From: Saprospiraceae bacterium
Lineage (GTDB): Bacteria > Bacteroidota > Bacteroidia > Chitinophagales > Saprospiraceae
Direction of reading: 5' to 3'
DNA length: 64,000 nt
NCBI GenBank assembly: GCA_016720635.1
Contig: JADKKF010000016.1
Span: 16,300 to 80,299, forward strand
Position numbers and translations under genes: made by a program. Below are positions 53,002 through 61,105 of this stretch, piece after piece; position 1 is the stretch's first letter, and every line of letters starts with the position of its first letter. Below the pieces are notes generated by a model, which was not told the DNA's origin, did not search any database, and saw nothing but the letters and a program-made list of their open reading frames with translations.

Positions 53002-54798
53002 ATGAAAAAGCTAATTTACCTTATTTTATTCCAATTATTTGTAGTGGGTATTTTTGCCCAGGGAAGTTTTAATTATCAATCTGTGGTGAGAAATGCAACA
53101 GGAACACCGCAGCCTAATATAGATGTTTATTTGAGATTTACAGTCCTTGAAGGGAATCCAAATGGAACCAGTTTGTATGTAGAAACACAGACAATCAGGA
53201 CCGATGCTTTTGGTTGGCTCAGTGCAACTGTAGGCACAGGAACCGTTGTTTCTGGTAATTTTTCAAGTATTTCTTGGTCTGGTGTAGCAAAGTACTTAAG
53301 AGTTGAGTGTGCAGAATCCGCTAACGGTGCCTATAGTGCTATAGGAACTTCTCAGATTAATAACAGCATATTTGTTGGTCCCCAAGGTCCTCAAGGCATT
53401 CAAGGACCTCCAGGACCACAAGGAATACAAGGTGCAAATGGCTCTACGGGTCCACAAGGTGCAACGGGTCCAATCGGTCCAGCAGGCCCACAAGGACCAC
53501 AAGGTGCAGCTGGAACGGGTGTGCGGATAGTTGGTACGGTCCCTACTATTGGCAATCTAAATCCAAATTATGCAGGTAGTGTTGGAGATATGATGATTGT
53601 TGCATCAGATGGCGGAGGCCATGTTTGGAATGGTACAACATGGGTTTCGGTGGGTCAAATCCAAGGCCCTGCAGGTCCACAAGGCCCACAAGGAATCCAA
53701 GGTCCAGTAGGAAACACTGGTTCTACGGGCCCCCAAGGTCCAATAGGCAACACGGGACCACAAGGCCCCCAAGGTCAAGTTGGTCCAACAGGTCCACAAG
53801 GTCCAATAGGGCAGACAGGTACTGCAGGACCACAAGGCCCCCAAGGTCAAGTTGGTCCTCAAGGACTAACAGGTGATGCCGGTCCAATAGGTCCTACCGG
53901 TGCCACGGGTCCAACAGGTCCACAAGGACCAATAGGCCTTACAGGAGCCACTGGAGTTGCGGGTCCAACAGGTCCCACCGGTGCCACGGGCCCAACAGGA
54001 CCTCAGGGTCCAGCAGGTACTTACATAGCTGGATCGGGTATCTTTATCAATTCTCCAACTATATCAGCTACCAATACTAATGCTATGTGGAATGCCAATC
54101 AATTGCAGGGATCTCCAATCAGCAGTGCAGCTCCAAGTCAAGGTTATGTGCTTAAGTGGTTTCCAAATAATGTACAGCAATGGGAACCAGCACCTGATTT
54201 TGATTCCAATCCTTGGGTTCAGACTACGGGCGGAATCACTTACAATGATGTCGCAGTTAAAAGTAGTTATATCCAATTGGGAACTGGTTCTTATGTTCCT
54301 TTTATTACAACGGATGGAGTATCTTTATTATTTGGAGTTAATGACGTATATCGACTATTGTTAGGCCCATTTGGTGAATCTTTTCTCAAGTCACATTTTA
54401 TTCCAGATGCGGACAATACATACAATCTTGGTAATAACGACAAGCGTTGGGCAGCGGTGTGGTCTTTCAATGGGATGATCCAAACTTCTGATGCGAGATT
54501 AAAGAAGAATATATCCCCCCTTACTTCCTCGTTAGAGAAATTATTAGCTCTCAATCCAGTAAGTTACCAATGGAAGTCGGGTGAAGATACAAGGTCTCAT
54601 CTAGGCTTTTTGGCGCAAGAATTGGAGACAGTCATTCCTGAGGCTGTCTATAAACCAACTGGCAACAGCGAAACTTCAACTGATAAGTATGGAGTAAATT
54701 ATTCTACAATAATACCTGTATTGGTTAAAGCCATCCAGGAGCAGCAACAACAAATCGATGAACTGAAAACAAGAGTAAGAGCTCTTGAAAACAAATAA
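53002..54798 (+). CDS. collagen-like surface protein with S74 self-cleaving chaperone domain
   Basis: A 598-residue exported protein. A signal peptide (GIFAQ) and an N-terminal globular domain (about 21-125) are followed by two collagen-like Gly-x-y tracts (126-172 and 222-339; many GPQGPQG and GPTG units). A linker leads to a C-terminal Peptidase_S74 intramolecular chaperone (about 492-598): QTSDARLKKNI carries Ser496 and Lys501, five apart as in phage tailspike chaperones, and LGFLAQELETVIPEAV follows. A coiled coil ends it (EQQQQIDELKTRVRALE). It should trimerise, fold the fibre, and release the chaperone by self-cleavage before Ser496. Such proteins are common in phage tails and less so on cell surfaces. 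Confidence 0.9.
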   Translation: MKKLIYLILFQLFVVGIFAQGSFNYQSVVRNATGTPQPNIDVYLRFTVLEGNPNGTSLYVETQTIRTDAFGWLSATVGTGTVVSGNFSSISWSGVAKYLRVECAESANGAYSAIGTSQINNSIFVGPQGPQGIQGPPGPQGIQGANGSTGPQGATGPIGPAGPQGPQGAAGTGVRIVGTVPTIGNLNPNYAGSVGDMMIVASDGGGHVWNGTTWVSVGQIQGPAGPQGPQGIQGPVGNTGSTGPQGPIGNTGPQGPQGQVGPTGPQGPIGQTGTAGPQGPQGQVGPQGLTGDAGPIGPTGATGPTGPQGPIGLTGATGVAGPTGPTGATGPTGPQGPAGTYIAGSGIFINSPTISATNTNAMWNANQLQGSPISSAAPSQGYVLKWFPNNVQQWEPAPDFDSNPWVQTTGGITYNDVAVKSSYIQLGTGSYVPFITTDGVSLLFGVNDVYRLLLGPFGESFLKSHFIPDADNTYNLGNNDKRWAAVWSFNGMIQTSDARLKKNISPLTSSLEKLLALNPVSYQWKSGEDTRSHLGFLAQELETVIPEAVYKPTGNSETSTDKYGVNYSTIIPVLVKAIQEQQQQIDELKTRVRALENK

Positions 54799-54800
54799 AA

Positions 54801-56525
54801 ATGTTTGGCTACTTAAAACTAAAATGGATTCTTAGTGGGTGGATATATATCTGCCTACTAAGTCCATTGTGCTTATTAGGTCAAGATACTATAAAAACCA
54901 AGTTTATTTCAAAAAAAGATTTTCGATGGAATGGATATGCCAGTGCTGGAATGCATAGTTTTTTTACGGACCGATCTAACACAAGCGATAAATCAATTTT
55001 TGGTTATTCATTATCTGCTGGTATAACTTTAAGTTTTAAAAATTTTTCATTGCCATTCAATGTAATTTATAGCGATAGACAAGCCACTTTTAACGGCCCT
55101 AAAAATATTTTTGCTAGAATAGGAATTAGCCCTAGATATAAGTTTTTGACATTGCATGCAGGATATCGGACTTACAATCTTTCGCCATATATTTTGAATG
55201 GGTGTTACGTCTTGGGTGGAGGATTTGATATTAAACTCAAGGCATTCAAATTTTCTACGTATTATGGAAGGATTGAAAACGATAACAATTTGCCGCCGAC
55301 TTTATTCTACAAAAGAGACCTTTTGCCTTATAAGAGAAATATTTTGGCATTTAGGATTGGTATAGAAAAGCCCAATTCTCTTTTCGAAATCGTTGCAACA
55401 AAAGCACAAGACAAACTCGATCCCAAATTGGCGGATTCACTGTCTTTCTATTCTGTTTTTCCAGGACAAAATTTTGCGTTGGGATCTAATTATAAGTTCA
55501 AATTTTTCAAGCATTTAGTGCTAGAAGGCAATGCTGCTGCAAGTGCTATTACCAAAAATATCATGGCTGAACCTCTAAATGATGACAACGCTAATAAGAC
55601 TTTAGACAAATTTGGATTTCTGATAAAAGTCAACCAAAGCAGTACCTATGCCTTCGCTTTTCAAACCAGAATTGGTTTAGATTTTAATGCTTGGGGGATA
55701 GGTTTTAGGTACCAAAAAATTGATCCATTTTATGCTGCCTGGGGGCTTAATTACATCATCGCTGATATCAAACAATATACCAGTGAATTAAGATTTACAG
55801 CTTTTAAGTATAAACTGCAATTTTCAGGAAGTTTTGGCTTTGAATCTAATAATACAAAGACCCATACATCCACATCTCAAATAAGAAAAATTGCCAATGC
55901 ATCAGCTTCTTACCTCTTGACCAAAAGGTCCAATCTCAATTTAGCCTTTAATAATTTTAATGCCAATCCACAGCCAGAATGGAGCGAAGGCCTCGATAGC
56001 TTCCAGTTGAGTACTCAAAGTAAATCCATCAATGCGAGTTATTCTAATCGATGGGGGCATAAAGATAGGACCAATAGCATTTCGGCTAACCTAATTTTTT
56101 CAGACTATCGTTCCTTTTTTACACTCAATCAAGAAGAATCTTCCTCCAGCAATAAGACATGGACCAATCAAATTACTTACATGAAAAAACTGAAGAAAGA
56201 TGGTCCAGAAGTGGGAGGTGGATTGACCTATTCCATTTTGGAACTTCCTGGAAATACTGATTTGAAACGATTTGGAATTTCTGCTCGGTATAGGATGACT
56301 TTGGCCAAAAAATTGAATATAGGTGCCAATATTCTATATTCTTTAAATCAGACAAATGGTGTTGAGGATGGCAGTTTACTAACATTGCAGGGCTCTGTAA
56401 ATTATTCTTTGTGGGAAAATGGTAGCTTGACATTTAGTACTCAGCTACTTAATCGGAAGACAAAAATATTAACCCCCATCAATGATGTAAATATGCGGGT
56501 TTCTATTTCTCAGACTTTTAAATAA
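54801..56525 (+). CDS. outer-membrane beta-barrel protein, unknown function
   Basis: A 574-residue exported protein with a signal peptide (LLSPLCLLGQ). The rest is a long series of amphipathic strands with regular aromatic ends (FGYSLSAGITLSFKNFSLPF, YKFLTLHAGYRTYNLSPYI, FRIGIEKPNSLFEIVATKAQD, FAFQTRIGLDFNAWGIGFRYQ) and ends in MRVSISQTFK with Phe near the C-terminus. It looks like a large beta-barrel. It lies 2 bases after the collagen-like gene and 9 before the giant surface protein, so it may be their outer-membrane partner. Confidence 0.75.
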   Translation: MFGYLKLKWILSGWIYICLLSPLCLLGQDTIKTKFISKKDFRWNGYASAGMHSFFTDRSNTSDKSIFGYSLSAGITLSFKNFSLPFNVIYSDRQATFNGPKNIFARIGISPRYKFLTLHAGYRTYNLSPYILNGCYVLGGGFDIKLKAFKFSTYYGRIENDNNLPPTLFYKRDLLPYKRNILAFRIGIEKPNSLFEIVATKAQDKLDPKLADSLSFYSVFPGQNFALGSNYKFKFFKHLVLEGNAAASAITKNIMAEPLNDDNANKTLDKFGFLIKVNQSSTYAFAFQTRIGLDFNAWGIGFRYQKIDPFYAAWGLNYIIADIKQYTSELRFTAFKYKLQFSGSFGFESNNTKTHTSTSQIRKIANASASYLLTKRSNLNLAFNNFNANPQPEWSEGLDSFQLSTQSKSINASYSNRWGHKDRTNSISANLIFSDYRSFFTLNQEESSSSNKTWTNQITYMKKLKKDGPEVGGGLTYSILELPGNTDLKRFGISARYRMTLAKKLNIGANILYSLNQTNGVEDGSLLTLQGSVNYSLWENGSLTFSTQLLNRKTKILTPINDVNMRVSISQTFK

Positions 56526-56534
56526 TACTTGACT

Positions 56535-59282
56535 ATGAAAAAGTTATATTTCTTTTCGCTAATGATCATTTGGTTTTTTACGGCAAATAATCACTTAGTT
56601 TTATGTCAAACCAACCCAATTGAAATTGGAATATTGAATGTCACACCTCCTATCACTACAACTTATAGTCTCAGAAACCAGGTTAGATTCAGTTTGATTA
56701 ATAGGACTTCAAATAATGTGAGTGCAACCATACGAGTAACCTTTGAGGGACTTTCAGGGGATGCATTGGGCATCATAGCCAATGCAGAATCATACGCACC
56801 CATCGATATCGCCCCAAATTTAAGTTTACCAAATATCAGTTTAACAGATCTTGGAACAGAATTTCCAAGTGCAGCTCTGCAAGGAGGAGATTTTAATATT
56901 ACAACAAACACAGTAGAGCAGAGAGATGCATTGGATTCTGGCTATTTCCCGCCAGGATCTTACCGCATTTGTATCCAAGGTATAGATCCAATAACACAAC
57001 AAGTCATATCTACTCCTGTAGCTGGTAATTCTTGTGCCGAGTTTACAGTAGCTTATTTTCAGCCACCAGTTATAACGGGGGATGAAGGGGGAATGGGCAT
57101 AAGCTACGATATCAATACGCTTTCTGCAATTGTACAGTGGTATCACAGAAATCCGACAGTGCCACAGCATTCCATTACAGTACAAATAAGAAGTGTAACC
57201 TTTGAGGAGGCGACCTCCTTTAATAGTATGGGGAGACCTCAAGATCAGTTTGACGCCTATCCAGCAACATTTCCCGATGTGACTTTGGTTAATTATGAAT
57301 TAAGTTATTTGATTGAAAATCTGCCTGTCGATGTCGAGACTTTAGCTAGTACTCGTCGGGGGGCTTTTCTAGTAAGAGTAGTGATGATTCCAGACGGAGG
57401 ATATATTGGCAATCAAGGAAGAAGCAATATTGTAATTCTGTTACCAAGTGCAAGTGGAGGCGATCTTTGCTACAACCCCAACATTGTGACTACAGTTAAT
57501 TTTCCACAGGCTGGGGATACGATACCTTATCTCAGTCCTTTTTTTACCATAAAATTCGATCCTTTGTGTCCTAATATTACTAAGTTGGATGCACAAATGC
57601 AAATAGTTGGGGGTAGCCCAGGAGTTCCGAGTTCACCAATTTATAATTTTGAAAATGATTGGCCAAATGGACCTTTGGTCTATTTACAAAATTGGGTGAG
57701 GGCGCATACTGCAAATACACCAGATATTGTAAATGGATTAATTCCGACCCCAGAAGTGGCGCAATATCTTACACTCTATCGCAGACTTTCAGATCCAGCT
57801 TATAGTTTTGAACGGGGTAAATCTTATCGAATGACTATGAGTACACAGTTTAGAAAAGTGGCGGCAAATGGATTAACATTGACTCAATACAATCAAAATT
57901 TTGATTTACAAGTTCCTATCACAGCTGGTATGCCAAAGCCACATTTACTAAGCCCGTCGCGTTTTCAAGAAGTAAACCCCTCTTTGATAGAATTAACTTT
58001 TAAGCCAGGATACCCCCCTGCTAAATTATTGCCAGATTATTCCACTATTATTTTAGACGAAAATAGATTCGTAGGGATGCCAACCTATATCGTGCAAGAA
58101 AAATGTTTAATTCAGGTTTCAAGAGTAGCAAATAATTTTTCTAATCCAAATTTGGTTCATTGTCAGATTGGGACAATTCAAGCAAATGCCCAGAATGTAA
58201 CTGATATTCATGATTTTAATGATCCAACTTTTCATACGCCTGTATATCCAAATACTATAACAAGGGTATTTGCAGAAGATGCATTTAGAGATCAGGTATA
58301 TGACGATCGAAATATTCTCCTGCCATCCATTCCACTTACTCCTGAAAATGATACTCTATACTGGAGAGTAGTATGGTTGAAAAATCCAGATGCAATCAAT
58401 GTGAGCAATCCTTGTACGGCAGGAATTAATATTACCGAGGATATGATATATCATGCGAGTGAAGTGGTTCCATTTATCTTGAGTAATTCAGTGGCGGGAG
58501 GCACATCTTCTTCTGCATCCTCCTCTACAGCTGAAAATTCCACCAATGTTAGTGATTGTGAAAGGGTCTGCTCGTATCCTGAAATCCCAATATCCGAAAA
58601 GGTGAATTCTTCAGGCATTGCTGTTGGTGAAATTATTAGAGTTGGTGCTTTTCAATTTACAATTTCAGAGATCAGCTCTAGTACTTCGACGGGTTATACA
58701 GGCACAGGAGTGTTGCGATTAAATGAAAATGTAAGACTTCGAGTGAATTTCAACAATGCTGGAATTAATGCCAGTAGGCGCATGTATTCTGGTAGGGTAG
58801 AAGCAATCAGTGAAATTTATAGCAATAGACCTCGTTCCAATGTGTTGGAAGCAGCAGTTGTTGTAGATGCGATAAGCGAAATTACAAGGTTTTCTCAAGC
58901 AATGACTGGCGCCCCTACCCAATTGCCCTTGGGACTGGATTTAAATGCAAATAATGACTTGAGAATAGTGGGATGCCTTGATAAAGCTACGTTCACAGCG
59001 ACCTCTGCTAGGGCTGAGTATTTATTAGGTATAAAACTACCAGAAGAAATGGGAGGAATTCCTATCATTTTAGCAGCAAATAATGTTTGTTTGCATCCTA
59101 GTGGAAGTGCACCCGCAGGTAGGTTTATGGTAGCCGAAACAATAGATGCCGAAATGGAAAATGACTGGAGAATTGGTATCAATGGAGGTTCAAATCCTGC
59201 AACTTCAACTTATATTGAGTTTGATTGTACAGGCTTTGTTGCATTTGCTTTTAGAGGACGACTTACTTTTCCAGGTCCATGA
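56535..59282 (+). CDS. giant surface protein, segment 1 (N-terminal, TANFOR-like)
   Basis: A 915-residue segment with a signal peptide (MKKLYFFSLMIIWFFTANNH, LVLCQ). ATG at 56535 is used; a TTG six bases upstream is also open. The first 180 residues (TTYSLRNQVRFSLINRTSN, YFPPGSYRICIQGIDPITQQ, CAEFTVAYFQPPVI) match the plan of TANFOR-type Bacteroidota surface proteins: a short Ig-like fold ending Q-P-P-x-I. Later repeats of the same kind and a Cys pair (DCERVCSYP) follow. The frame ends at 59282, but the sequence carries on in another frame from 59279, so this is probably the first third of one protein. Confidence 0.75.
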   Translation: MKKLYFFSLMIIWFFTANNHLVLCQTNPIEIGILNVTPPITTTYSLRNQVRFSLINRTSNNVSATIRVTFEGLSGDALGIIANAESYAPIDIAPNLSLPNISLTDLGTEFPSAALQGGDFNITTNTVEQRDALDSGYFPPGSYRICIQGIDPITQQVISTPVAGNSCAEFTVAYFQPPVITGDEGGMGISYDINTLSAIVQWYHRNPTVPQHSITVQIRSVTFEEATSFNSMGRPQDQFDAYPATFPDVTLVNYELSYLIENLPVDVETLASTRRGAFLVRVVMIPDGGYIGNQGRSNIVILLPSASGGDLCYNPNIVTTVNFPQAGDTIPYLSPFFTIKFDPLCPNITKLDAQMQIVGGSPGVPSSPIYNFENDWPNGPLVYLQNWVRAHTANTPDIVNGLIPTPEVAQYLTLYRRLSDPAYSFERGKSYRMTMSTQFRKVAANGLTLTQYNQNFDLQVPITAGMPKPHLLSPSRFQEVNPSLIELTFKPGYPPAKLLPDYSTIILDENRFVGMPTYIVQEKCLIQVSRVANNFSNPNLVHCQIGTIQANAQNVTDIHDFNDPTFHTPVYPNTITRVFAEDAFRDQVYDDRNILLPSIPLTPENDTLYWRVVWLKNPDAINVSNPCTAGINITEDMIYHASEVVPFILSNSVAGGTSSSASSSTAENSTNVSDCERVCSYPEIPISEKVNSSGIAVGEIIRVGAFQFTISEISSSTSTGYTGTGVLRLNENVRLRVNFNNAGINASRRMYSGRVEAISEIYSNRPRSNVLEAAVVVDAISEITRFSQAMTGAPTQLPLGLDLNANNDLRIVGCLDKATFTATSARAEYLLGIKLPEEMGGIPIILAANNVCLHPSGSAPAGRFMVAETIDAEMENDWRIGINGGSNPATSTYIEFDCTGFVAFAFRGRLTFPGP

Positions 59283-60337
59283 TGGTTCCTGAAAATGCTG
59301 CAACAGGGGCAATCAGTTCCACCGGTCAAGTCTCTACTATTTTTGGTACCGAGATTCGTCGTGGCGACCAATTTATTATTAATTTGACCTTTGATCAGCC
59401 ATTCCAATTTGTTGATTTACCTGGCTTTGGTTTTACTGTGAATAGTGCAGTGCTTGATTTTTCAGAAGCGGCTAATCATCCAAGTATGAATTTTCCAAGT
59501 TTATACAGTTTGGAAAGATTGAGAAGCAGTATTTCAGGAGGAACATCCTCTACGATGACAGATGCAAGGTTAGTAAACGCATGGACTGGATTTTTCTTGA
59601 GAGAATTGAGCCTTAGGTTACCTAAAGATTTAGCCTCTGCAAGGCCAGGAATTGGAATAAATAATGTTTTGATAGACCCATCAGGCTTTTCGATCGAAGC
59701 GGGTGTTTACAATATATGGAGCACTCCGCAAAATTCTGGACAAGGTTACTCATTGTCCTTGGATACCTTTGCAGTAGGTGTGGTTCAAAGTACTGTTGGC
59801 TTTATTAGACTTTCAGGTGGGATAAAACTACCCGTATTCAAGGAGGATCAAACCTTGAGGTATGGGGCTGCTCTGACTTTTGGCGGCACTCCACCCGAAG
59901 GTTCAAGTCCCGGTTCTCAAAATGTTAATTTGATATTTACTATTAGACCTGACAGGACTGGGCTTGATATTCCTATGTGGGATATAGCCAAAATTGTATT
60001 GGATCCAAGTACCCGCGTCAATCTATCCATAGGTACTAATTTTGAATTTTCATTTGCCCTTACGGGAAATGTTTCTTTTGCCAGCTCCAACAACGCAGCT
60101 AGAAGAAGTACCACTTCAATGAATATGCCGTCTATTCGTGTAGAAAATCTAAGGTTCTCAACGCGAGAGTCTGGTATAAAAGGGGCTATCTCCCTTAGCA
60201 TGGATGGGAGCAATAGGACTCTTTGGTCTCAAGCCTCACCCCAAAAAGATGTATCTGGCTTCCCTATCAATCTGGATGGAATTAACATTGCTCTTACAGA
60301 CCGATTTACAAAAAGTATGATATTAGGTTCATGCTAA
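59279..60337 (+). CDS. giant surface protein, segment 2 (frame-broken continuation)
   Basis: A 352-codon segment in frame -1 relative to segment 1, starting MMVPENAATGAISSTGQVS with no signal peptide of its own. Its content (FDQPFQFVDLPGFGFTVNSAVLDFSEAANHPS, SFALTGNVSFASSNN) is all-beta and continues the theme of segment 1. It ends with a stop at 60337 while segment 3 is already open from before. A missing base at GGTCC|ATGATG (59278/59279) would fuse it to segment 1. Confidence 0.65.
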   Translation: MMVPENAATGAISSTGQVSTIFGTEIRRGDQFIINLTFDQPFQFVDLPGFGFTVNSAVLDFSEAANHPSMNFPSLYSLERLRSSISGGTSSTMTDARLVNAWTGFFLRELSLRLPKDLASARPGIGINNVLIDPSGFSIEAGVYNIWSTPQNSGQGYSLSLDTFAVGVVQSTVGFIRLSGGIKLPVFKEDQTLRYGAALTFGGTPPEGSSPGSQNVNLIFTIRPDRTGLDIPMWDIAKIVLDPSTRVNLSIGTNFEFSFALTGNVSFASSNNAARRSTTSMNMPSIRVENLRFSTRESGIKGAISLSMDGSNRTLWSQASPQKDVSGFPINLDGINIALTDRFTKSMILGSC

Positions 60338-61041
60338 CCATTAATTTGGGGGACCAACTGGGTGCCACGGGTGATTTAGGCTTCCGATTTAAATTAGGAG
60401 AAGAGGGATCCAGCGGTTTTAATGAGTTTACATTGGAAGAATTTCTGCCACCATCTACCTTGACCGTAGAAATCGATGATATGGGAGGTGTTAGCCTTAG
60501 AGGTCAAATTTCATTTTGTAAAAGTGGTTTAAATGAAAGATTTATAGGGGCCCTTAGAGTTGGTATTCCTAGCTTAGGTCAAATTAACCTTTATGCTGAT
60601 TTTGGCACCCAACGGGACAATTTAGAGGCAGAATTCAATTCAGCCCAGTATTTCAACTTCTTTGCTATCGAAGGGTCTGTGATTCTTTCCAGTGGAATTG
60701 TTTTGTTCCCTGGAGTTGCTCTGTATGGCCTTGGTGGAGGAGTTTATCACCACATGAGGAGAACTGCGCCATTACCTACACTTAATATGGAACGCGTAAG
60801 TGAAACCTCTGGAGCTAGAGTTGCATCCGCTGATAGAGGGTCTATGCCGCCTGCGACACCCATAAGTTGTGCTTCCGCCCCTTTCGAGCCTCATTTTGAG
60901 ACATTTATGGGGTTTGGGTTTAAAGCATATCTAGGTGACAATGGGGGTGGCTCGGCATATAATTTTGATGTAGAGATCGAGGCAGTGATTAGAGGAAATC
61001 CTGATGGTTCTGTTGAAGGTCTCCAAAGTTTAACATTTTAA
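60331..61041 (+). CDS. giant surface protein, segment 3 (frame-broken continuation)
   Basis: A 236-codon segment, again shifted by one base, starting MLTINLGDQLGATGDLGFRF. It has beta-strand segments (GGVSLRGQISFCKSGLNERF, YFNFFAIEGSVILSSGIVLF, ALYGLGGGVYHHMRR) like those in segments 2 and 4. A missing base at GGTTC|ATGCTA (60330/60331) would join it to segment 2. It ends at TAA in a TTTT run (61041); removing one T puts it in frame with segment 4. Confidence 0.65.
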   Translation: MLTINLGDQLGATGDLGFRFKLGEEGSSGFNEFTLEEFLPPSTLTVEIDDMGGVSLRGQISFCKSGLNERFIGALRVGIPSLGQINLYADFGTQRDNLEAEFNSAQYFNFFAIEGSVILSSGIVLFPGVALYGLGGGVYHHMRRTAPLPTLNMERVSETSGARVASADRGSMPPATPISCASAPFEPHFETFMGFGFKAYLGDNGGGSAYNFDVEIEAVIRGNPDGSVEGLQSLTF

Positions 61042-61105
61042 TGGAAATCTCTATGTTCAAAGTGATATAGGGAAAGGGGATAGCAATGCACCATTAAGAG
61101 GCGAG

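Noticed and set aside
53605..53876. Tandem DNA repeat in the collagen-like gene
   Set aside because: The repetition is explained by Gly-x-y coding; frames on both strands over it are shadows. No CRISPR or satellite character.
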